Assembly: GCA_026125795.1 (NCBI GenBank)
Contig: JAHCKM010000006.1
Span: forward strand, 1 to 64,000
Length of the DNA: 64,000 bases
From: Burkholderiaceae bacterium
Lineage (GTDB): Bacteria; Pseudomonadota; Gammaproteobacteria; Burkholderiales; Burkholderiaceae_C
Direction of reading: 5' to 3'
The position numbers and the translations under genes were made by a program. The notes beneath the pieces are model-generated. The model saw only the letters and a list, made by a program, of their open reading frames with translations. It ran no database searches and was not told the DNA's origin. Below, in pieces: positions 34,010-40,238 of this stretch (position 1 is the stretch's first letter; every line of letters starts with the position of its first letter).

Positions 34010-34402
34010 TCAGGGCTCGATGGTCGGCAGGCGCGGCGCGCCGCCGTCGAGCGGCATCGTGAAACGCAGCTCGACGCGAGCCTCGCCGGTGGCGCGCGAC
34101 GTGCTGAAGCCGAGCCACCACGCGCCGCGTTGGGTGGGCATCACCGCCAGCGGCAACAGGCGCGGTGCGCCGCTGCCGGAGCGCTGCCGCACCGCATGCC
34201 ACATCTGCGGCATGGTGAGCAGCTGCCACGCGCCGATGCGCATCGGATCGTCCCCCTGCGCCGCCGGCGTCGCCGCGGGCCGCTGCGGCTCCAGGTCGCC
34301 GGCGAAGGCCGGCGTCCACAGCGCCATCAGCAGCCAGGTTGCGGCCAGCGGCCACCACCAGGGCAGGCGGGTCGGTGTGGTGCGTGCAGTGGGGGCGAAC
34401 AT
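34010..34402 (-). CDS. Small secreted protein of unknown function
   Basis: This 130-residue protein has a signal peptide (about 1-34: WWWPLAATWLLMALWTPAFA) and an exported domain of about 95 residues with several Trp and no Cys. The exported part contains GAWQLLTMPQMWHAVRQRSG and ends in Pro-rich sequence. GGGAG precedes the ATG. It is the third gene of a short run with the two small membrane proteins upstream, and lies between them and kinase 2. No family is recognised. Confidence 0.65.
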   Translation of the reverse strand: MFAPTARTTPTRLPWWWPLAATWLLMALWTPAFAGDLEPQRPAATPAAQGDDPMRIGAWQLLTMPQMWHAVRQRSGSGAPRLLPLAVMPTQRGAWWLGFSTSRATGEARVELRFTMPLDGGAPRLPTIEP

Positions 34403-34419
34403 CGTGGGCTCCCTTGCGG

Positions 34420-34809
34420 TCAGGGCTGCGGTGGCATCTCGGCACCGGCCATGCTGCGGATCACGCAGGTGGCGTTGCTGTGGGTCTCGGCCACATACAC
34501 CGGCCGCCCCTCGCTGTCGCTGCCGCTGCGTTCGAGCGGAAAGCGCGTGCGGTCGGCCGGCAATTCGCCGAGGTTCTGTTCGAGCATCAGGTGGCCGTGT
34601 TGCCAGCAGCGCATTTGGTAGTTGTACGAGCCGTCCACCCCGCTTTGATAGGCCCCGGTCCGAGGGCCATCCCGCGATTCGGGGCCCGACAAGTCGGTAG
34701 CCGGCAACGCCGGCACGAGGAGCAACACCACCATCGCAATGGCCGCGGTGGTGGCAGGCGAGTCGAGCGCGCAGTCCAGCGCGCGCTCCAGGTCAACGGC
34801 CTTGAACAC
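34420..34809 (-). CDS. Small membrane-anchored protein with two periplasmic cysteines
   Basis: This 129-residue protein starts at a GTG that overlaps the upstream gene by 17 bases. It has one transmembrane segment (about 18-40) and a C-terminal part of about 85 residues, expected in the periplasm, with two Cys (MRCWQHGHLML and NATCVIRSM) that could form a disulphide. GGAG lies upstream of the GTG. It is followed by the secreted 130-residue protein. Family not recognised. Confidence 0.6.
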   Translation of the reverse strand: MFKAVDLERALDCALDSPATTAAIAMVVLLLVPALPATDLSGPESRDGPRTGAYQSGVDGSYNYQMRCWQHGHLMLEQNLGELPADRTRFPLERSGSDSEGRPVYVAETHSNATCVIRSMAGAEMPPQP

Positions 34810-34951
34810 GCCAGGTCTCCAGCGCCAAGCTGGTGCTGCTGGCGTCCATGACCAGCCGCGACGCGTCGACAGGGGTCATCTGCGCCAGCGCGACATAGGC
34901 GACGATGGTCAAGACCAGAGTCGACATCGTGATGAGGGTCGGACGGTTCAT
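34793..34951 (-). CDS. Very small single-pass membrane protein
   Basis: This 52-residue protein has one hydrophobic helix (about 5-26, LITMSTLVLTIVAYVALAQM). The ATG at 34951 is preceded by AGGAG at five bases. It is first in a three-gene run, overlapping the next gene, and has a candidate ECF promoter just upstream (35005-35034). Confidence 0.55.
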   Translation of the reverse strand: MNRPTLITMSTLVLTIVAYVALAQMTPVDASRLVMDASSTSLALETWRVQGR

Positions 34952-35004
34952 GGAGGCTCCTGGCGGCACGGACGGGAGCAAACGGCGCTCCCATCTCTGA
35001 ACGC

Positions 35005-35034
35005 TCAGTTGCGCCGGGGACGAGGACGGTTCAA
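35005..35034 (-). promoter_or_regulatory. Candidate ECF promoter, site 7 (small membrane-protein run)
   Basis: Minus strand: TTGAACCG, 14 bases, GCAACTGA, ending 53 bases before the ATG at 34951. Confidence 0.7.
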
Positions 35035-35126
35035 ACGGGTGCAGTGCCCGGCGCTGCGCAAGGTGCAGGAGCGTGCGGGGCCGGCGGCGCCGTCGCGCAC
35101 CCGCCAGGGGGCCGCCGGGCGGCCGC

Positions 35127-35315
35127 TTATTCGGCGTCGTGCGGCAGGCGCGGCGAGGAGGCCGCGTTCGGGCTGTGGCTGGCCGAGGCCACTCGCTCGG
35201 TCTTGGGCGGCGCCGGGTGGTCGATGGTCAGCGGCAGGAAGCCCGCCAGGATGAACGGCACCGGGATCAGCCAGATCAGCGGCGAGACCTTCTCATCGGG
35301 CCGATGCTTCGACAT
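35127..35315 (-). CDS. Small single-pass membrane protein
   Basis: This 62-residue protein has a short cytosolic start (MSKHRPDEKVSP), one hydrophobic helix (about 13-31) and a polar tail. AGGAGG lies five bases before the ATG and a candidate ECF promoter lies 35 bases upstream (35351-35380), which together make this short gene credible. No family is recognised. Confidence 0.6.
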   Translation of the reverse strand: MSKHRPDEKVSPLIWLIPVPFILAGFLPLTIDHPAPPKTERVASASHSPNAASSPRLPHDAE

Positions 35316-35350
35316 GACAGCCTCCTGTGACGACGCCCTTCTGTTGCCCG

Positions 35351-35380
35351 TGGGTTGCGACGCCAGCCGCAGCGGTTCAA
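35351..35380 (-). promoter_or_regulatory. Candidate ECF promoter, site 8 (62-residue membrane protein)
   Basis: Minus strand: TTGAACCG, 14 bases, GCAACCCA, with AGGAGG and the ATG at 35315 following within 36 bases, a near-ideal promoter-to-start layout. Confidence 0.72.
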
Positions 35381-35435
35381 TCGTCGACGTTTGGGGGCAG
35401 GGGCTCGGCCCCGCGGAACGAGCGCCGCTCTGCGC

Positions 35436-36488
35436 TCAGGATTGCATGGGCGGCATCGCCTCGCGCAGCGCGGCGCTGGCGCGCAGCTCGCCCACGCGGA
35501 TGCCGTTCCAGTTGTTCAACGGCACATCGCTCAATCCGCGCATGAAGACGCGCTCGTCGTCGTCGAGCCGCACCAGCGCCTCGATTGCCGCGGCCATCAC
35601 CACCTCAGCCGCGCGTGCGTTGTTGCCGTCGTCGATCTTGATCGCGACGCCGAGCCCTGGTTCAGGCAGCGCGGCGCAGAACACGCCTTCGGCGCCCACC
35701 TTGCAGAACACACGCCCGCCCAGGCGCTGCATCACGCGCGTGTCGAAGCGGCCGGTGCCGGCCACGAAGTACGGCGCACGCGCCACCGCGCCACGCAAGC
35801 GCGCCGCCGCGGCGGCCCGATCGGCGCTCAGGCCCACGCCGGTGGCCACCTTGGCAAACGCCTGCGCGAGCTGCTGCAGCGGGATGCCGAAGGTCGGGAT
35901 CGAGCAGCCGTCGATGCCCATCGGCGCGCGCGACAGGTCGCAGCCGGTGGCGTCCTGCAGCGACGCGGTGATCTCGCGCATCAACGGATGCTCCGGCTTC
36001 ACGTAGCCGCGCACGAACTCGCGCGCGTCGCGGCCCAACGCGCGCGCCATCACGCAGCCCACGCACAGGAAGCCGGCGTGTTTGCCGGAGCAGTTGTTGT
36101 GCAGCGCGCTGAGCGGCACACCGCTGGCGGCCAGCTCGCGCTGCGCCACCTCGTGCTGCGGCCAGTGCGCGCCGCACTCGAGCGCCGACACATCGAGCCC
36201 GGCCTTGGCCAGCACGCCGGCGGCGGTGGCCACGTGGCGCGCCTCGCCGTTGTGCGAGGCGCAGGCGAGCGCGAGCTCCTCGTCGGTGAACGCAAAGGCG
36301 TCGGCCGCGCCGCTGGTGACCAGCGGCAACGCCTGCAGCACCTTGACCGCCGAGCGAGCGAACACCGGGCGCGCGCTGTCGCCGATGGTGCAGACGGCTG
36401 TGCCGCGCGCATCGACCACCGCCAGCGCGCCGCAGTGCGCCGATTCAACGATGCCGCCGCGCGTGGCTTCGACCAGGACCGGATTCAT
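35436..36488 (-). CDS. L-asparaginase II (Rhizobium AnsA type)
   Basis: This 350-residue protein matches the thermolabile L-asparaginase II family, with the conserved segments VFARSAVKVLQALPLV, CASHNGEARHV, HNNCSGKHAGFL and GIDGCSIPTFGIPL. This family is unrelated to the bacterial type I/II asparaginases used in therapy. It hydrolyses L-asparagine to aspartate and ammonia in the cytoplasm; some members act on other beta-aspartyl compounds. It is divergent from the thioesterase gene at 36577. Confidence 0.9.
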   Translation of the reverse strand: MNPVLVEATRGGIVESAHCGALAVVDARGTAVCTIGDSARPVFARSAVKVLQALPLVTSGAADAFAFTDEELALACASHNGEARHVATAAGVLAKAGLDVSALECGAHWPQHEVAQRELAASGVPLSALHNNCSGKHAGFLCVGCVMARALGRDAREFVRGYVKPEHPLMREITASLQDATGCDLSRAPMGIDGCSIPTFGIPLQQLAQAFAKVATGVGLSADRAAAAARLRGAVARAPYFVAGTGRFDTRVMQRLGGRVFCKVGAEGVFCAALPEPGLGVAIKIDDGNNARAAEVVMAAAIEALVRLDDDERVFMRGLSDVPLNNWNGIRVGELRASAALREAMPPMQS

Positions 36489-36576
36489 GCTGCCACTGTA
36501 GCCGCTGTCGCGGCGACGACAGCGCACGGCTGCCGCGCGGCGTAGCGTGCGGCCTGGCTGCTTGACGAGAAGGCCG

Positions 36577-37020
36577 ATGATGAACGCCACCGCCGATACG
36601 CTGACGATGTTGCGTGCGATCAATGCCACCGCGGCGTTCAACCGCTGGTGCGGCTTCGAGGTGCAGCACGCCGCGCCCGGCGAGGTGGAACTGGCGATGG
36701 CGTGGAAGCCGGAGGCCGGGCAGTACGCCGGGTTTTTGCACGCGGGCGTGGTCGGCGCGCTGATCGACACCGCGTGTGGTTACGCGGCGGCCACGCAGCT
36801 CGGCGCGCGTGTGCTGGCGTCGCACTTCGCGGTCAACTGCATCCGGCCGGCGGTGGGCGAGCGTTTCGTTGCCAAGGCCAAGGTGGTGCGCGCCGGCAAG
36901 CAGCAGGTGTTCACGCACTGCGAGCTCTACGCGCACGCCTCGGGCGAGGCCAAGCTCGTGGCCACCGGCGAGACGCTGCTGTGCGTGGTGGAGGCAGAGC
37001 CCGCGGCGGCCAAGAACTGA
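36577..37020 (+). CDS. PaaI-family hotdog thioesterase
   Basis: This 147-residue hotdog-fold protein has the PaaI-type core: GQYAGFLHAGVVGALIDTACG followed by the substrate strand around SHFAVNCIRPAVG. Members cleave small acyl-CoA thioesters. The start codon is the first of two adjacent ATGs with AAGG upstream; either could serve. It lies ahead of the E1 alpha/beta dehydrogenase genes on the same strand with a 127-base gap that holds a hairpin. Confidence 0.85.
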   Translation: MMNATADTLTMLRAINATAAFNRWCGFEVQHAAPGEVELAMAWKPEAGQYAGFLHAGVVGALIDTACGYAAATQLGARVLASHFAVNCIRPAVGERFVAKAKVVRAGKQQVFTHCELYAHASGEAKLVATGETLLCVVEAEPAAAKN

Positions 37021-37053
37021 CTTTGGCGACAGCGCTGGCGCTGCGGCGTAGGC

Positions 37054-37074
37054 TCACATCGCGCAGCGATGTGA
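37054..37074. other. Perfect 9-bp inverted repeat after the thioesterase gene
   Basis: TCACATCGC at 37054-37062 is mirrored by GCGATGTGA at 37066-37074 with a three-base loop GCA. It sits in the gap before the E1 alpha gene and is either a terminator without a T run or an operator. Confidence 0.45.
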
Positions 37075-37147
37075 AGGCGCGCAGCGCCCGCCGGAGCCAC
37101 AATGCCGCGGCGCGCGTGCCTGGCGCGCATCTCGGTTGGAGGGTGGC

Positions 37148-38155
37148 TTGTCGATTCAACAGTTGAGCGCGCTTTATCGCACCATGGCGCGCATCCGCGC
37201 ATTCGAAGAAGCGGCGGAAGCCGCCAGCCTCGGTGGCGTGCAGGCGTTTGGTGCGGCCAGCACGGGCAGCGCCAAGGTGCGCGGCCCGTTGCACCTGTCG
37301 ATCGGGCAGGAGGCGGTGGCCGCCGGCGTGTGCGCCCACCTGCGGCGCGAGGATCTGCTCACCAGCACGCACCGCGGCCACGGCCACACGCTGGCCAAGG
37401 GGGCTGACATGAACAAGATGATGGCCGAGCTGTACGGCCGCTCAGGCGGCCACAACGGCGGCAAGGGCGGCTCGATGCACATCGCCGACTTTTCGGTCGG
37501 GATGCTGGGCGCCAACGGCGTCGTCGCTGCCGGGCTCGCCATCGCCTGTGGCGCGGCGCAGGCGTTGAAGCTGCAGCGCAAGCCGCACATCGTGGCGTGT
37601 TTCTTCGGCGACGGCGCGATCAACCGCGGACCGTTCCTGGAGGCGCTGAACTGGGCCGCCGTCTACCAGTTGCCGGTGCTGTTCGTCTGCGAGGACAACC
37701 GCTATTCGGCCACCACCGACACCGCACGGATGACCGCGGGTGAGGGCGCGGCCGCGCGCTCAAGGGCCATCGGAGTGCCGGCCGAATCGTGCGACGGCAA
37801 CGACGTGGAGGCGGTGGCCGCGTTGGCGCAGCGCCTGATCGGCCAGGTGCGCAGCGGCGGCGGCCCGCACCTGCTGCACGCGCTGACCTGGCGCGTGAAG
37901 GGCCACGTATCGGTCGACGGCCAGGCCTATCGCGCCGTGGCCGACATCGATGCCGCGCGCGCCGGCGATCCGCTGCAACGTGCGCGCGACCGCCTGATCG
38001 CGCTCGGTGCGCGCGCCGAAAACCTCGATCGCGTCGACGCCGACGCGCGCGCCGAGATCGCGGCCGCGCAGCGCTTTGCCGAAGGGTCTGCGCCGCCCGA
38101 TGCGGGCGCGGCGTTCGCCGACGTGCAGACCGTGGGGGCCGGCCCATGGCGCTGA
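37148..38155 (+). CDS. Thiamine-diphosphate dehydrogenase E1 alpha subunit
   Basis: This 335-residue protein has the E1 alpha signature of pyruvate, acetoin and branched-chain dehydrogenases: GQEAVAAGVCAHL, THRGHGHTLAKG, and the thiamine-diphosphate motif beginning GDGAINRG and ending at CEDN. The likely start is a TTG at 37148 because GGAGG lies five bases upstream; a TTG at 37136 is in frame but overlaps that site. It pairs with the beta subunit that overlaps it by 10 bases. No E2 or E3 gene follows. The acceptor component must be elsewhere, and the substrate (acetoin, pyruvate or another 2-oxo acid) is unresolved. Confidence 0.88.
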   Translation: MSIQQLSALYRTMARIRAFEEAAEAASLGGVQAFGAASTGSAKVRGPLHLSIGQEAVAAGVCAHLRREDLLTSTHRGHGHTLAKGADMNKMMAELYGRSGGHNGGKGGSMHIADFSVGMLGANGVVAAGLAIACGAAQALKLQRKPHIVACFFGDGAINRGPFLEALNWAAVYQLPVLFVCEDNRYSATTDTARMTAGEGAAARSRAIGVPAESCDGNDVEAVAALAQRLIGQVRSGGGPHLLHALTWRVKGHVSVDGQAYRAVADIDAARAGDPLQRARDRLIALGARAENLDRVDADARAEIAAAQRFAEGSAPPDAGAAFADVQTVGAGPWR

Positions 38156-39111
38156 TGACCTATGCAGAGGCGGGCGCCGCAGCGCTCGCCGCGGCGATGC
38201 GCGACGACCCGTGCATCGTCGCGCTCGGTGAGGACCTTGGCCGCGGCGGCATCTTCGGGCAATACAAGGGTCTGCTCGCGGAGTTCGGCAGCGAGCGCGT
38301 GATCGACACGCCGATCAGCGAGGCCACGATCGTCGGCGCCGGCGTCGGCATGGCGCTCGCGGGCTTGAAGCCGGTGGTGGAGATGCGGGTGGCCGACTTC
38401 GCGCTGTGCGCAATGGACGAGATCGTCAACCAGGCGGCGAAGAACCGCTTCATGTTCGGCGGCCAGGGTCGCGTGCCCATGGTGATGCGGCTGCCGATCG
38501 GCGTGTGGAGCGCATCGGCCGCACAGCACTCGCAATCGCTCGAGGCCTGGTTTGCGCACCTGCCGGGTGTGGTGGTGCTGACGCCCAGCACGCCGCAGGA
38601 CAACTTTTCGATGCTGCGCGCCGCGCTGGCAGCCGACGACCCGGTGGTCTACATGGAGCACAAGGAGTTGTGGGGCATGAGCGGCGAGGTCGACGTCGAT
38701 CACGTTGCAGCACTCGGCCGCGCGCAGTTGCGCCGCAGCGGCAGCGCACTGACGATCGTGAGCTGGTCGGCCGCCGTGCATACCGTGCTGCAGGCGGCGC
38801 AGGCCCTGCAGCGCGACGGCATGGATGCCAGCGTGATCGACCTCGGCTCGCTGTGGCCTTGGGACCGCGACACCGTCCTGGCCGACGTGGCGCGCACCCG
38901 GCGCCTGCTGGTGGTGCACGAGGCGGTGCAAGTGGGCGGTTTTGGCGCCGAAGTGGCGGCGACGGTGGCCGAGCACACCGGCTGCCGCGTGATGCGGCTG
39001 GGCGCGCCGCGCATCCCGGTGGGCTACGCCGCCGCGCTCGAGGCGCAGGCGCGCATCTCGGTGGATGCGGTGGTGCGCGCCGCGCGCGAGCTCTCGGCCG
39101 CGCGGGCGTAA
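38146..39111 (+). CDS. Thiamine-diphosphate dehydrogenase E1 beta subunit
   Basis: This 321-residue protein has the conserved E1 beta features: ALGEDLGRGGIFG, DTPISEATIVGAGVGMAL, MRLPIGVWSASAAQHSQS and SWSAAVHTVLQAA. It has the usual transketolase pyrimidine-binding and C-terminal domains. Its ATG lies inside the end of the alpha gene, so the two subunits are translationally coupled. The alpha/beta pair forms the heterotetrameric 2-oxo acid or acetoin dehydrogenase E1. Confidence 0.9.
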   Translation: MALMTYAEAGAAALAAAMRDDPCIVALGEDLGRGGIFGQYKGLLAEFGSERVIDTPISEATIVGAGVGMALAGLKPVVEMRVADFALCAMDEIVNQAAKNRFMFGGQGRVPMVMRLPIGVWSASAAQHSQSLEAWFAHLPGVVVLTPSTPQDNFSMLRAALAADDPVVYMEHKELWGMSGEVDVDHVAALGRAQLRRSGSALTIVSWSAAVHTVLQAAQALQRDGMDASVIDLGSLWPWDRDTVLADVARTRRLLVVHEAVQVGGFGAEVAATVAEHTGCRVMRLGAPRIPVGYAAALEAQARISVDAVVRAARELSAARA

Positions 39112-39172
39112 GGCCCCGGCACGCGAGGCGACGAACCGCTATCGTGGGCGGACCTTGTTGCGGGTGTGAGCC

Positions 39173-40120
39173 ATGGCTGCAGCCTTTTCATCGATCGCGG
39201 TCGTCGGCGCCGGTGCCGTCGGCAGCTATTACGGCGCGATGCTGGCGCGCGCGGGCCAGCGCGTCGTGCTGATCGGCCGCGCGCCGCACGTGGCGGCGAT
39301 CGAACAGCGCGGGCTGCAGCTGCACAAGGGCGGCAGCGTCGAGGCGGTGCGCCTCGGTGCCAGCACCGACATCGCCGCGGTGCGCGATGCCGACCTGGTG
39401 CTGTTCTGCGTCAAGTCCACCGACACCGAGGGCGTGGGCCGCGAGATGGCGCCGCATCTGAAGCGCGACGCGCTGGTGCTGAGCCTGCAAAACGGCGTCG
39501 ACAACGCGCCGACGCTGGCGCAGTGGGTGCCATGCAGCGTGGTGCCGACGGTGGTGTACGTGGCCACCGCGCTGCCCGAACCCGGTGCCGTCAAGCACAA
39601 CGGGCGCGGCGATCTCGTGATCGGACCGATGGACGCGGCGCAGGCCAACGACGCCGCGCTGCAACAGCGCCTGCAGGCGCTGGTGGAGCTGTTCGCCGGC
39701 GCCGACGTGCCGGTGAAGATCTCGCCCGACGTGATGGCCGAGCTGTGGGGCAAGCTGATGCTCAACTGCGCGTACAACGCGATCTCGGGTCTGGCGCAAC
39801 TGCCCTATGGCGTGATGGCGGCGCAGCCCGACGTGGTCGAGTTGCAGCGCGCGGTGGTGCGCGAGGTGGTGGCGGTTGCCCAGGCCGACGGCGTGCCGCT
39901 CGACCTGAACGCGTCGCTGCAGGCGATGGAACGCCTTGCGGCCACCATGCCGGCGCAGTTGTCTTCCACCGCGCAGGACATGGCGCGCGGCAAGCGCAGC
40001 GAGATCGACCACCTCAACGGCACGGTGGTGCGGCGCGGCGCTGCGCGCGGTGTGCCGACGCCGGTGAACCAGGCGCTGCATGCGTTGGTGAAGCTGGTGG
40101 AGGCGGGGCGGCGTCGGTAG
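39173..40120 (+). CDS. 2-dehydropantoate 2-reductase family protein
   Basis: This 315-residue protein has an N-terminal Rossmann domain with VVGAGAVGSYYGAMLARAG and a C-terminal helical ApbA/PanE domain (about 175-300, with MAELWGKLMLNCAYNAISG). Enzymes of this family reduce ketopantoate or other 2-oxo acids with NADPH. As many Burkholderiales carry several paralogues, this may not be the pantothenate enzyme; its position after E1 genes suggests a 2-oxo or 2-hydroxy acid pathway. Confidence 0.85.
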   Translation: MAAAFSSIAVVGAGAVGSYYGAMLARAGQRVVLIGRAPHVAAIEQRGLQLHKGGSVEAVRLGASTDIAAVRDADLVLFCVKSTDTEGVGREMAPHLKRDALVLSLQNGVDNAPTLAQWVPCSVVPTVVYVATALPEPGAVKHNGRGDLVIGPMDAAQANDAALQQRLQALVELFAGADVPVKISPDVMAELWGKLMLNCAYNAISGLAQLPYGVMAAQPDVVELQRAVVREVVAVAQADGVPLDLNASLQAMERLAATMPAQLSSTAQDMARGKRSEIDHLNGTVVRRGAARGVPTPVNQALHALVKLVEAGRRR

Positions 40121-40159
40121 CTGGGCCGTCCGCCCGGGGCCGCGCGACCTGACCGCAAA

Positions 40160-40211
40160 GACCACCACCCACGTGCGGTGGTCCTGGTTGTGACCGTTGC
40201 TGATACAACGG
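40160..40211. other. Two inverted repeats before the coiled-coil gene
   Basis: GACCACC at 40160-40166 pairs with GGTGGTC at 40177-40183, and CCGTTG at 40194-40199 pairs with CAACGG at 40206-40211. They lie in the 118-bp gap between the reductase stop and the coiled-coil ATG at 40239. The first may terminate the upstream gene, and the second may be an operator. Neither has a T run. Confidence 0.35.
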
Positions 40212-40238
40212 CGGACGGTCGATCGGCGGGAGCCACCT

